The notes under the pieces: model-generated
Told to the model about the DNA's origin: nothing
The model's input: only the letters and a program-made list of their open reading frames with translations
Database searches by the model: none
Program-made: the position numbers and the translations under genes
NCBI RefSeq assembly: GCF_018131015.1
Contig: NZ_JAFCJJ010000004.1
Location: 62,001 to 126,000 of the forward strand
DNA: 64,000 bases
From: Bradyrhizobium diazoefficiens
Lineage (GTDB): Bacteria; Pseudomonadota; Alphaproteobacteria; Rhizobiales; Xanthobacteraceae
Direction of reading: 5' to 3'
Part shown: positions 17,776 through 29,165 of the stretch, one piece after another
Position numbering within the stretch: the first letter of the stretch is position 1
Layout: each line of letters begins with the position of its first letter

Positions 17776-19797
17776 ATGAATATCTCCGTCCATGCCGAAG
17801 CCGACCTCCATGCGGTCGCGCAAAGCGATCTTGCCAACGCCGTCCGCTTCCTCGCGGTCGACGCCATCGAGACCTCGCAGTCCGGCCATCCCGGCCTGCC
17901 CATGGGCATGGCCGACGTCGCGACCGTGCTGTTCTCGCGCTTCCTGAAATTCGACTCCGCGCATCCGAGCTGGCCGGACCGTGATCGCTTCGTGCTGTCC
18001 GCGGGCCACGGCTCGATGCTGCTCTATGCGCTGCTTCATCTCACCGGCGGCGGCGTCAGCCTCGACGACATCAGGGCGTTTCGGCAGTGGGGCTCGAAGA
18101 CCCCGGGCCACCCCGAATACGGCCACACGCAGGGGGTCGAGACCACGACGGGACCGCTGGGTCAGGGGATCGCGACGGCTGTCGGCATGGCGCTCGGCGA
18201 GCGCATGGCCAATGCGCGGCATGGCCATGGCCTCGTCGATCACTACACTTATGTGATCGCGGGTGACGGCTGCCTGATGGAGGGCATCAGCCAGGAAGCG
18301 ATCTCGCTCGCGGGGCATCTGGGGCTCGGCCGGCTGATCGTGCTGTTCGACGACAACGGCATCTCCATCGACGGGCCGACCTCGCTCGCGACCTCCGATG
18401 ACCAACTCGCGCGCTTCGCCGCTTCAGGATGGTCGGTGCGTCGCGTCGACGGGCATGATCCCGAGGCGGTTGCGCAGGCGATTGCGGAGGAGCGCGAAAC
18501 CGCGAAACCGTCGCTGATCGCCTGCCGCACCATCATCGGCTATGGCGCGCCGGACCGGCAGGGCACGGAGAAGGCGCATGGCGCGCCACTGGGCACCGAG
18601 CAGACCGCGGCGGCGCGGCGGACGCTCGGCTGGGACTATCAGCCCTTCGTGGTGCCGATCCCGATTCTGAAGGCGTGGCGATTGATCGGCCAGCGCGGGC
18701 AGGTCGCGCGTCTTGCCTGGCTCGACCGCTACGAATGTGCGACGCCTGAGCAGCGCGATCTGTTCATCGAGGGCAAGGCCGTTGCCCTGCCGAACGCCTA
18801 TGCCCAGGCGGCGGCGAAATTGCGCGAGCGCTTTGCCACCGAACGTCCAAAACTCGCGACGCGGCAGGCCTCGCAACAGGTGCTCGACGCCATCGCCGGG
18901 ACCATTCCGGGCCTCGTCGGCGGCTCCGCGGACCTCACGCATTCGAACCTGACGCACGCCAAGTCACAGGCTCCGGTGAAGCGCGACGCGTTCGCCGGTG
19001 ATTACATCCACTACGGCATCCGCGAGCACGGCATGGCGGCTGCGATGAACGGGCTGGCGCTGCATGGCGGCTTCATTCCCTATGGCGGCACGTTCCTCGC
19101 GTTCTCCGACTACAGCCGGCCGGCGATCCGCCTTGCGGCCCTGATGCGGCTGCGCGTCATCCATGTGATGACGCACGATTCCATCGGCCTCGGCGAGGAC
19201 GGCCCGACGCATCAGCCGGTCGAGCATCTCGCCGCGCTCCGCGTCATTCCGAACCTGCTGGTGTTCCGCCCCGCCGATGCGGTCGAGGCGCTGGAAGCCT
19301 GGGACTGCGCGCTCGCGGCCGAAAATCGTCCCTCCGTGCTCTGCCTGTCGCGCCAGGCGCTGCCGACCTTCCGCAGCGATGCCCGCGGCAGGAACCGCGT
19401 CGCGCGCGGTGCCTATCTCGTCGTCTCACCCGATGGCGGCCGCGACGTGACCTTGATGGCGACCGGCTCGGAAGTGTCGATCGCGCTGGAAGCGGCCCGT
19501 TTGCTCGCGACCGAGCACGTCCGCGCGGCCGTCGTCTCCGCGCCCTGCTTCGCGCTGTTCGAGGAGCAGCCGGACGATTACCGCGCCTGCGTGCTCGGCA
19601 CCGCGCCACGCGTCGGCGTCGAGGCGGCGGTCGCCGGAGACTGGCATCGCTGGATTGGCGCCGAGGGCGAGTTCGTCGGCATGCGCGGCTTCGGCGCCTC
19701 GGCGCCGGCCCCGGTGCTCTACCGCGAATTCGGCATCACGCCGCAAGGCGTAGCGGAAGCCGCCCGCCGGGCGATCGCCCGCGCGAGCCAGCACTAA
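17776..19797 (+). CDS. cbbT: transketolase
   Basis: A 673-residue TPP enzyme of normal length that transfers C2 units in the regenerative half of the cycle. The TPP/Mg motif [13 protein letters not shown] lies near residue 163 and the transketolase signature [14 protein letters not shown] near 465; the N-terminal substrate His is in [11 protein letters not shown]. Preceded by AAGGAGAG. Embedded between cbbP and cbbA. Confidence 0.95.
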   Translation: MNISVHAEADLHAVAQSDLANAVRFLAVDAIETSQSGHPGLPMGMADVATVLFSRFLKFDSAHPSWPDRDRFVLSAGHGSMLLYALLHLTGGGVSLDDIRAFRQWGSKTPGHPEYGHTQGVETTTGPLGQGIATAVGMALGERMANARHGHGLVDHYTYVIAGDGCLMEGISQEAISLAGHLGLGRLIVLFDDNGISIDGPTSLATSDDQLARFAASGWSVRRVDGHDPEAVAQAIAEERETAKPSLIACRTIIGYGAPDRQGTEKAHGAPLGTEQTAAARRTLGWDYQPFVVPIPILKAWRLIGQRGQVARLAWLDRYECATPEQRDLFIEGKAVALPNAYAQAAAKLRERFATERPKLATRQASQQVLDAIAGTIPGLVGGSADLTHSNLTHAKSQAPVKRDAFAGDYIHYGIREHGMAAAMNGLALHGGFIPYGGTFLAFSDYSRPAIRLAALMRLRVIHVMTHDSIGLGEDGPTHQPVEHLAALRVIPNLLVFRPADAVEALEAWDCALAAENRPSVLCLSRQALPTFRSDARGRNRVARGAYLVVSPDGGRDVTLMATGSEVSIALEAARLLATEHVRAAVVSAPCFALFEEQPDDYRACVLGTAPRVGVEAAVAGDWHRWIGAEGEFVGMRGFGASAPAPVLYREFGITPQGVAEAARRAIARASQH

Positions 19798-19811
19798 CAG
19801 GAGGATTTCCC

Positions 19812-22390
<2,579 letters not shown>

Positions 22391-22402
22391 GGGAGCTTTG
22401 AC

Positions 22403-22810
22403 ATGAAACTGACCCAGGGCTGCTTCTCGTTCCTGCCTGATCTCACCGACGACCAGATCACCAGGCAAGTGCAGTATTGCCTCGCCAACGGCTGGGCGGT
22501 GAACATCGAGTTCACCGACGATCCGCATCCACGCAACACCTATTGGGAAATGTGGGGACTGCCGATGTTCGATCTCCAGGACGCGGCCGGCGTGATGATG
22601 GAGCTCGCGGAGTGCCGCAGGGTCTACGGCGACCGCTACATCCGCATCAGCGGCTTCGATTCCAGCCATGGCTGGGAGTCGGTACGCATTTCCTTCATCG
22701 TCAACCGCCCGCCGCAGGAGGTCGAGTTCGAACTGGTGCGGCAGGAGGTCGGCGGCCGCGCGATCCGCTACACCACGGTGCGCCGGCCGCTCGCGCAGGC
22801 CTCGACTTAA
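22403..22810 (+). CDS. cbbS: RuBisCO small subunit, form IC
   Basis: A 135-residue small subunit beginning [16 protein letters not shown], typical of red-type small subunits, with the conserved [14 protein letters not shown] segment ([15 protein letters not shown] near residue 45). The C-terminal extension [14 protein letters not shown] is the beta-hairpin unique to red-type enzymes that helps assembly. It starts 12 bp after cbbL. Confidence 0.96.
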   Translation: MKLTQGCFSFLPDLTDDQITRQVQYCLANGWAVNIEFTDDPHPRNTYWEMWGLPMFDLQDAAGVMMELAECRRVYGDRYIRISGFDSSHGWESVRISFIVNRPPQEVEFELVRQEVGGRAIRYTTVRRPLAQAST

Positions 22811-22863
22811 GTCATCCTCCTCCGCGCGGAGCACTCCCTGCTCCATATCCTTGGCGGACCACT

Positions 22864-22890
22864 GCTTCGCCGCTCCCCCCGCGGCGAAGC
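22864..22890 (+). terminator. perfect hairpin between cbbS and cbbX (attenuator or mRNA-processing element)
   Basis: GCTTCGCCGC (22864-22873), a 7-nt loop, then GCGGCGAAGC (22881-22890) form an uninterrupted 10-bp stem, followed by CCTTTTCTTC. It resembles a leaky intrinsic terminator or 3' stabiliser that would let cbbLS be expressed far above cbbXE. Confidence 0.6.
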
Positions 22891-22910
22891 CCTTTTCTTC
22901 GAGGCTAGCC

Positions 22911-23843
22911 ATGCTGGATGTCCCCCACCCAAAGACCACTGAAGGCGTCGAGACGCAGTTCGATCTCCGCAAGGAGGCCGAAGCGGCCGGGATCACCGAC
23001 ACGCTGCAGCAGCTCGAACAGGAGCTGATCGGCTTGCGGCCCGTCAAGAACCGCGTGCGTCAGATCGCCTCGCTGCTGCTGATCGAGCGCATCCGTCAGC
23101 GCGCGGGCCTCGCCGCCGCGCCGCCGACGCTGCACATGTCGTTCACCGGAAATCCCGGCACCGGCAAGACCACGGTGGCGCTGCGCATGGCAAAAATCCT
23201 GCACGGGCTCGGCTTCGTGCGGCGCGGGCAGGTGATCTCGGTGACGCGTGACGATCTGGTCGGGCAGTATATCGGCCACACCGCGCCGAAGACGAAGGAG
23301 ATATTGAAGAAGGCGATGGGCGGCGTGCTGTTCATCGACGAGGCCTATTACCTGCACCGGCCCGACAACGAGCGCGACTACGGCCAGGAGGCGATCGAGA
23401 TCCTGCTTCAGGTGATGGAGAACCAGCGCGAGGATCTGGTGGTCATTCTCGCGGGATATGGCGAGCGGATGACGAGCTTCTTCGCCTCCAATCCCGGCTT
23501 CCGCTCGCGCATCGCCCACCACATCGAATTCCCCGACTACGCGGAGGCCGAGCTGCTGGTCATCGCCGAACTGATGCTGAGGGAGCGTGGCTATCGCTTC
23601 TCGGCCGCCGCGCGCGAGGCCTTTGAGAAGTACGTCGCGCTCCGACGAACGCAGCCGTTCTTCTCCAACGCGCGCTCGATCCGCAACGCCGTCGACCGTA
23701 TCCGGCTGCGGCAGGCCGACCGCCTGGTGTCTGATCTCGACCGCATGCTCGATGTCGCGGACCTAGAAACCATCGATCCGGCCGATGTGCTCGCAAGTCG
23801 CGTCTTCAGCGGCGGGGCGGATGCACGGAGTGCGAAGCCATGA
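22911..23843 (+). CDS. cbbX: CbbX, AAA+ RuBisCO activase
   Basis: A 310-residue AAA+ protein that remodels red-type RuBisCO to release inhibitory sugar phosphates. Walker [14 protein letters not shown] lies near residue 80 and Walker [11 protein letters not shown] near 140. Sensor and arginine-finger regions follow ([11 protein letters not shown] near 195). The start is ATG 22911 (MLDVPHPKT). It is separated from cbbS by 100 bp containing a strong hairpin and overlaps cbbE by ATGA. Confidence 0.95.
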   Translation: MLDVPHPKTTEGVETQFDLRKEAEAAGITDTLQQLEQELIGLRPVKNRVRQIASLLLIERIRQRAGLAAAPPTLHMSFTGNPGTGKTTVALRMAKILHGLGFVRRGQVISVTRDDLVGQYIGHTAPKTKEILKKAMGGVLFIDEAYYLHRPDNERDYGQEAIEILLQVMENQREDLVVILAGYGERMTSFFASNPGFRSRIAHHIEFPDYAEAELLVIAELMLRERGYRFSAAAREAFEKYVALRRTQPFFSNARSIRNAVDRIRLRQADRLVSDLDRMLDVADLETIDPADVLASRVFSGGADARSAKP

Positions 23844-24553
23844 CGCGGGACGTCATCATCGCGCCGTCGATCCTGGCGGCGGATTTCGCACGTCTCGGCG
23901 AGGAGGTCGCGGCGATTGACGCGGCCGGCGCCGACTGGATCCATTGCGACGTCATGGACGGGCACTTCGTCCCCAACATCAGCTTCGGCGCCGATGTCAT
24001 CAGGGCGATCAGGCCAGTGACGGCGAAACCGCTCGATGTCCATCTCATGATCGCACCCGCCGATCCCTATCTGGAGGCCTTCGCCAAGGCCGGCGCCGAT
24101 ATCATGACGGTGCATGCCGAAGCAGGGGCGCATCTCGATCGGTCACTGCAGGCGATCCGCGCGCTCGGCAAGCAGGCCGGCGTCAGCCTGTGCCCGGCGA
24201 CACCGGAGAGTGCGATCGAATATGTGCTCGATCGTATCGATCTCGTGCTGGTGATGACGGTCAATCCAGGCTTCGGCGGTCAATCCTTTCTCGCCTCGCA
24301 GATCGAGAAGATCAGGCGGATCCGGAACATGATCAGCGGGCGGCCGATCCGGCTCGAGGTCGATGGCGGCATCACGCGCGACAATGCGGCCGCGGTAGCC
24401 GCCGCGGGCGCCGATGCGCTGGTGGCGGGTTCCGCGGTGTTTCGCGGCGGTGACTATGCCAGCAATATCGCGGCCATTCGCGCCGCCGCCGAGGTTCCGA
24501 AACCGCGACAGGGTTCCGCGCAGCGAGCCGGCGAGACGATGCTGATCCGGTAA
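23840..24553 (+). CDS. cbbE: ribulose-phosphate 3-epimerase
   Basis: A 237-residue TIM-barrel epimerase linking xylulose-5-P and ribulose-5-P. It has [16 protein letters not shown] at the start, [12 protein letters not shown] near residue 34 (metal His/Asp), DVHLMI near 68, [10 protein letters not shown] near 140 and EVDGGI near 175. It is the last cbb gene in the window's operon; no GAPDH or PGK gene follows. Confidence 0.94.
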   Translation: MTRDVIIAPSILAADFARLGEEVAAIDAAGADWIHCDVMDGHFVPNISFGADVIRAIRPVTAKPLDVHLMIAPADPYLEAFAKAGADIMTVHAEAGAHLDRSLQAIRALGKQAGVSLCPATPESAIEYVLDRIDLVLVMTVNPGFGGQSFLASQIEKIRRIRNMISGRPIRLEVDGGITRDNAAAVAAAGADALVAGSAVFRGGDYASNIAAIRAAAEVPKPRQGSAQRAGETMLIR

Positions 24554-24692
24554 ACTACGGAGGACCATCGTTCTTTCGCCAACGTGCTTCATGCCGGGGT
24601 AACCAATGGCTTTGAAGCGCACTCCCGATTAACGGCGGCGCAATGCGCCGCGCCGCAGCTTGTGGTTCAACGATCCGCGGAGGGCGCGTGGG

Positions 24693-25844
24693 ATGCACAT
24701 TCAATATCTCCACTGGAATGCTGCCCACGGCTGGGGCGGGGCGAAAGCCCTGCGAGAGCCGGCCCAGCTCGTGCTTTATTTCGGCAGCCGGGAGCATCTG
24801 GCGGGAGGGGAACGCTATCGCGAGCTGCGCGGCCTCTATCCGCGCAGTCATATCGTCGGTTGCACCACGGGCGGACAGATCCAGGGCGACGACATCAACG
24901 ATGACGAAATCATCGCTGTCGCCTTGCACTTCGCGCGCACGCAGGTGCGCCTCGTGCACGAGGTCATCGAGTCTCGCGACGCGTCGCGGGCCTGCGGCGC
25001 GGGTCTTGCCCGCCAGTTGGCCGGAACGGATCTTGCGGGCGTATTCGTCCTCTCCGACGGATTGAATGTGAACGGCAGCGAGCTGATCGCGGGGATCACG
25101 GAGGTGCTGGGGTCGGATCTGCCGGTCACGGGCGGACTGGCGGGAGACGGCACCAGGCTCGAGCAGACATTGGTCGGCGCCGACGGCGAGCCGTCGACGA
25201 ACCGCGTCGCCGCAATCGGATTCTACGGCCGATCCTTCCGCATCGCGCATGGCTGCGCCGGCGGCTGGGACGTGTTCGGACCACGGCGCAAGGTGACGAA
25301 GTCGGCGGGGCCCGTGCTGGTGCAGCTTGATGGCGAGCCGCCGCTCGATCTTTACAGCCGCTATCTCGGCGAGGAGGACGCCGTGGCGATGCCGGGATCG
25401 GGCCTGGCGTTTCCCTTGCGCATTCACGACGAGTCCGCGCCGGACCGGCAGATCGTGCGCTCCGTATTTGCGGTGGATCGCGATGCCCGTACCCTGACAT
25501 TTGCCGCCGACATTCCGGAAGGATGCACCGCGCAGTTGATGCGGGCCAATTTCGACAGCCTTGCCGCGGGCGCGGGCGAGGCTGGCCGGCAAGCGCGCAG
25601 CGCGCTTGCCGGCGAAATTGCCGGCGACAAGCTCGCGATCCTGGTGAGCTGCACCGGCCGGCGCAGGGTCATGGGGCAGCGCACGCAGGACGAGCTGGAC
25701 GCGGTCGGCGCCGAGCTCGGCGATGACGTCGTTCGCATCGGCTTCTATTCCTATGGCGAGATCGCGCCGCCCGCCGCGACCGGCCGTTGCGAGCTGCACA
25801 ATCAGACCATGACCGTCACGATGATCGCGGAGGCGGCCGGTTGA
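24693..25844 (+). CDS. FIST-domain sensory protein (NosP-like candidate)
   Basis: A 383-residue cytoplasmic protein with no membrane segment, built of FIST_N (about 25-220) and FIST_C (about 225-370). HIVGCTTGGQI near residue 53 and FVLSDGLNVNGSELI near 115 are FIST_N signatures; LLVS-like ILVSCTGRR near 325 and GFYSYGEIAP near 355 are FIST_C signatures. GCGGAGGG upstream supports ATG 24693. FIST proteins bind small ligands; the NosP subgroup binds heme and senses nitric oxide, and sits beside kinases or c-di-GMP enzymes. A His near residue 186 (IAHGCAGGWDVFG) could be a heme ligand, but this is inference. It overlaps the next gene, a PAS-GGDEF-EAL protein. Confidence 0.82.
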   Translation: MHIQYLHWNAAHGWGGAKALREPAQLVLYFGSREHLAGGERYRELRGLYPRSHIVGCTTGGQIQGDDINDDEIIAVALHFARTQVRLVHEVIESRDASRACGAGLARQLAGTDLAGVFVLSDGLNVNGSELIAGITEVLGSDLPVTGGLAGDGTRLEQTLVGADGEPSTNRVAAIGFYGRSFRIAHGCAGGWDVFGPRRKVTKSAGPVLVQLDGEPPLDLYSRYLGEEDAVAMPGSGLAFPLRIHDESAPDRQIVRSVFAVDRDARTLTFAADIPEGCTAQLMRANFDSLAAGAGEAGRQARSALAGEIAGDKLAILVSCTGRRRVMGQRTQDELDAVGAELGDDVVRIGFYSYGEIAPPAATGRCELHNQTMTVTMIAEAAG

Positions 25845-25846
25845 CC

Positions 25847-27715
25847 ATGCATCGTCTGCTGGCACGACAGATTCGCCAGACGACGGACGAGGCCGGCCAG
25901 GTCGATCTGACCAGGCTCGGCGAGCTCGTCAGCGCGGCCTATGAGGAGAGCGATCGCGATCGCCGCCGCACCGACCGCGCCATCAAGCTGATGATCGAGG
26001 AGCTGGAGCAGACGCACAAGCGCGCCGAGCAGAACCTGCTGCGGGCACGCGAATTCCTCGACAGCATCATCGAGAACATCCCGATCGCGGTCGTCGCCAA
26101 GGAGGCGAAGGATTCCCGCTACGTCCTGCTCAACCGCGCCTGCGAAGCCTTCTACGGCATGCCGCGCGAGGACATGCTGGGCAAGACCCCGGACGAGATA
26201 TTCCCGAAGGAGGTTGCCCGGCTCATCAACGAGGTCGATCGCCGGGTCGCCGACAATGGCAGGCCGATCGTCGTGGAGGGGCATCGGTTCGAATTCGGCA
26301 AGGATCTTGATCGCGTCGTCAATTCACGCAAGCTGCTGATCCGCGATGGCGATGGAGCGCCGCAATATCTGGTCGGCGTGATCGAGGATGTCACTGAGCG
26401 GATCACCAACGAGGCGCGGATCGATCATCTTGCGCATCATGACGCCCTGACCGACCTGCCGAACCGGAGCGCCTTCAACGGGGCGCTGAACGAACGGCTG
26501 CAGCACGCCCAGGAGGCGCTGACCGGCTTTGCGGTGCTCAGCCTCGATCTCGACCGCTTCAAGGAAGTCAACGACGTATTCGGCCATCCCGTCGGCGACA
26601 TGCTGATGCGGGCGGCGGCGGATCGTCTCGCGACCGAAGCCGACGGTGCCTTCGTCGCCCGCATCGGCGGCGACGAGTTCATGATCCTGATGCCGGATGG
26701 CGTCCGCCGCGAGGAGGTGCTGGCGATTGCCGGGCGCCTGGTCGAGGTGGTCGGCAAGGAACTCGAGGTCGACGACTATCTGTCCCAGGTCGGCCTCAGC
26801 GTCGGCGTCGCGCTCTATCCGGACGACGGCATCGATGCGGCGACGCTGCTTGCCAACGCCGAGTCCGCGCTCTATCGCGCCAAACGCGACGGCGGGGGCA
26901 GGGTGCGGTTCTTCGAAACCGAGATGGACCGGGAGCTGCGCGACCGGAGGCTGTTGCAGCATGATCTGCGCCACGCGCTCGAGCAGAACCAGCTCCTGGT
27001 CCATTTCCAGCCGCAGGCGCGGATGGACGGCGAGGTCACCGGCTTCGAAGCGCTGGTGCGCTGGAACCATCCGACGCGCGGGCTGGTGCCACCCGACCAG
27101 TTCATTTCGCTTGCCGAGGAGAACGGTTTGATCGTCCAGATCGGCGAATGGGTGTTGCGCGAGGCCTGCCGCGAGGCGGCGTCCTGGCCGCGTCCGTTGC
27201 AGGTGGCGGTCAATCTGTCGCCGGTCCAGTTCCAGGCCGGCGACCTCGAACGGTCCATCCACCAGATCCTGCTCGAGACGGGACTTGCGCCGACCCGGCT
27301 CGAGGTCGAGATCACTGAGGGCGTGCTGATCGGTGATTTCACCCGCGCGCTCGGCTTGCTGCGGCGGCTGAAGGCGCTCGGCATCCGCATCGCCATGGAC
27401 GACTTCGGCACCGGGTATTCCTCGCTGTCCTATCTTCAGTCGTTTCCGTTCGACAAGATCAAGATCGACCGCAGTTTCATCTCCAACCTCGAGTCGACGC
27501 CGCAATCGGCCGAGATCGTCCGCGCGGTCCTGGGCCTCGCGCACGCCCTGAACATCCCGGTCGTGGCGGAAGGCGTGGAGACGGAGGCGCAACGCACCTT
27601 CCTGGAGCGCGAGGCCTGCGACGAGATGCAGGGCTTTCTCGTCGGCCGGCCTGACGTGATCGAGCGATATCTCGATCTGGTCGGCATCGACGTCGCGCGT
27701 CTTCGCTACGCCTGA
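25847..27715 (+). CDS. PAS-GGDEF-EAL cyclic-di-GMP enzyme
   Basis: A 622-residue soluble protein that may make and break c-di-GMP. The N-terminal helix and coiled coil (to about residue 70) lead to a PAS domain (about 68-185, NIPIAVVAKE). The GGDEF domain has an intact RIGGDEF near residue 273. The EAL domain has EALVRWNHP near 400, NLSPVQF, VEITEGVL, DDFGTGYSSL near 520, and KIDRSF; all are consistent with catalysis. GGAGG at 25829-25833 is better spaced for TTG 25841, which overlaps the FIST stop as TTGA, than for ATG 25847. Either way the two genes are translationally coupled, so the FIST protein is probably its ligand-sensing partner. Confidence 0.9.
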   Translation: MHRLLARQIRQTTDEAGQVDLTRLGELVSAAYEESDRDRRRTDRAIKLMIEELEQTHKRAEQNLLRAREFLDSIIENIPIAVVAKEAKDSRYVLLNRACEAFYGMPREDMLGKTPDEIFPKEVARLINEVDRRVADNGRPIVVEGHRFEFGKDLDRVVNSRKLLIRDGDGAPQYLVGVIEDVTERITNEARIDHLAHHDALTDLPNRSAFNGALNERLQHAQEALTGFAVLSLDLDRFKEVNDVFGHPVGDMLMRAAADRLATEADGAFVARIGGDEFMILMPDGVRREEVLAIAGRLVEVVGKELEVDDYLSQVGLSVGVALYPDDGIDAATLLANAESALYRAKRDGGGRVRFFETEMDRELRDRRLLQHDLRHALEQNQLLVHFQPQARMDGEVTGFEALVRWNHPTRGLVPPDQFISLAEENGLIVQIGEWVLREACREAASWPRPLQVAVNLSPVQFQAGDLERSIHQILLETGLAPTRLEVEITEGVLIGDFTRALGLLRRLKALGIRIAMDDFGTGYSSLSYLQSFPFDKIKIDRSFISNLESTPQSAEIVRAVLGLAHALNIPVVAEGVETEAQRTFLEREACDEMQGFLVGRPDVIERYLDLVGIDVARLRYA

Positions 27716-27891
27716 CGCGTTCGCGGGTTCCACGCCGAAATCCGCTTTGAACAGGAACTAAAGTTCGCTCGCGCGTTTCCCAAAAGTTAACTCAGGCCAA
27801 GCGGGCCGAGCGCGCACAAAAAGTTTTGCACAACCGCCATCGGCCTGACGCAAATCACGGCAATAAGCCCTGTGAATGCGAGGGAGGAGTC

Positions 27892-28095
27892 ATGGAGAAC
27901 GTACGTCGCTACCGGGCGCTGGCGTCCCTGTGCCGTCAGCAGGCGGCCTACCGGCCGCTCCAGAATTGGCAACTCCTCGGCCAAGCCGAGCATTTCGAAT
28001 ATCTCGCCGAGGTCGCGCTGAAGGCGCATTTCGACGCATGCAATGGGCAAAGCGACGCTGTGGCTGCGGCATGGACAACCCCCGCCGCAGCTTAA
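27892..28095 (+). CDS. small protein, ENVRRYR family (copy 2)
   Basis: A 67-residue helical protein starting at ATG 27892 after GGGAGGAG. MENVRRYRALASLCRQ matches the copy at 10660. The C-terminal tail (AAAWTTPAAA) is variable. Function unknown. A GGAAC-N15-CGTT sequence at 27754-27777 is one base short of the stress-promoter spacing seen elsewhere here. Confidence 0.65.
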   Translation: MENVRRYRALASLCRQQAAYRPLQNWQLLGQAEHFEYLAEVALKAHFDACNGQSDAVAAAWTTPAAA

Positions 28096-28119
28096 CTGAC
28101 GCGCGGAGCCGTTTCTTCG

Positions 28120-28956
28120 CTAGTGCGACATCAGCGTCGGGATCGTCATGGCCTGGAGCATGGCGCGGGTGACGCCGCCGAGAAAGCGTTCCTGCAGTCG
28201 GGAGTGGCCGTAGCCGCCCATCACGAGCAGATCGAGGTTCTCGTCGGCCGCCAGCGACAGGATGATCGGCTGAATGTCGGCGCGCGCCGCCGACAGGCTG
28301 ATGGCGCGGGTTGAAAGTCCGCGCCGTCCGAGATGCCTGGCCAGATGGCTCGCCGAGACTTCGCCCGGGATCGTATCGGCTTCGTTGATGGTGATGATCG
28401 CGATCTCCTCGGCCCGCGCCAGGAACGCTGCTGCATCGCGCAACGCGCGAGCGGCGACACGGCTGCCGTCCCAGCAGATGCCGATCCGCTTCGCCTTGAA
28501 TGTCCCGCGGAAGGTATAGGGCAGGAACAGCACGGGCCCGCCCGCCTGGAACAGGATTTCGCGGGGGATTTCGTTGTCGAATGAACCTTGCTCTGCGTCT
28601 GGCTGAATCACGATGCTGAGGTCGCGGAGCCGCGCCATTTCGCCGAGCGAGCCGGCTGCCTCAGCCGGAATCGCGCCGAGCGGGTGGCAGGCATGGGAAA
28701 TGCCGGCATTCGACGCTTCGCTCCTGAACACCGCGAGCGCCGCCTCGGCCCGCTCCATGGCGCGCTCGCGCTCCATCTCGATCACGGCCGCGACGGCCGC
28801 ACCGCCTTCCATCACATAGGCCGCGCTGGTCGCGAAATAGCCGACCGCGACCGCGTCGATATGGGCGTTGAGGCCGGCCGCGAGCGAGATCGAACCATCG
28901 ATCACGGAGCGCATCGGGCGTTCGGTCGGGATGTGGACGAGAATGTCTTTGTACAT
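28120..28956 (-). CDS. universal stress protein (tandem UspA-like)
   Basis: A 278-residue protein with two Usp-fold halves. The first half starts MYKDILVHIPTERP, and its ATP-site motif is degenerate. The second (from about residue 155) has RIGICWDGSRVAARAL and the nucleotide-binding GGYGHSRLQERFLGGVTRAML near 245-265, so the second half probably binds ATP. GGGGAG precedes ATG 28956. An FNR/FixK-type box lies 63 bp upstream, at the right place for activation under low oxygen. Confidence 0.87.
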   Translation of the reverse strand: MYKDILVHIPTERPMRSVIDGSISLAAGLNAHIDAVAVGYFATSAAYVMEGGAAVAAVIEMERERAMERAEAALAVFRSEASNAGISHACHPLGAIPAEAAGSLGEMARLRDLSIVIQPDAEQGSFDNEIPREILFQAGGPVLFLPYTFRGTFKAKRIGICWDGSRVAARALRDAAAFLARAEEIAIITINEADTIPGEVSASHLARHLGRRGLSTRAISLSAARADIQPIILSLAADENLDLLVMGGYGHSRLQERFLGGVTRAMLQAMTIPTLMSH

Positions 28957-29018
28957 GGCGGCGTCTCCCCAAGGCATCGTCCGAGGGCCGCAGTTTTTCA
29001 CCGCCGTCAGCATCCGCG

Positions 29019-29032
29019 TTGAGCTGCATCAA
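29019..29032 (-). promoter_or_regulatory. FNR/FixK-type box upstream of the universal stress gene
   Basis: TTGATGCAGCTCAA on the minus strand fits TTGA-N6-TCAA. Its centre at about 29025 is roughly 70 bp from the ATG, so a start near 28984 would put it at the class II position of -41.5. Confidence 0.55.
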
Positions 29033-29034
29033 AT

Positions 29035-29057
29035 CCGCAGGAATCGTTTTCCTGCGG
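29035..29057. repeat. perfect hairpin in the usp/degP intergenic region
   Basis: CCGCAGGAA-TCGTT-TTCCTGCGG, a 9-bp stem with a 5-nt loop, directly beside the FNR-type box and between divergent genes, so it is not a normal terminator. Confidence 0.4.
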
Positions 29058-29120
29058 CGGCCGCGTGCACCCTTGCCAAGATTTAATCGCGTGGACGGGA
29101 CGCAGTAAGGTGGGAGTGCC

Positions 29121-29154
29121 CATGTTGGTGGCAAGGCGACACTTCCCCAACATG
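29121..29154 (+). promoter_or_regulatory. inverted repeat in the protease 5' region
   Basis: CATGTTGG (29121-29128) and CCAACATG (29147-29154) are perfect 8-bp arms with an 18-nt spacer, ending 11 bp before the protease ATG. This could be an operator or an mRNA hairpin near the start. Confidence 0.35.
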
Positions 29155-29165
29155 GACATTCCGAC

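Noticed and set aside
27754..27777. EcfG promoter before the second ENVRRYR gene
   Set aside because: GGAAC and CGTT are separated by 15 nt, one short of the accepted spacing, and lie 115 bp from the start; kept only as a note.
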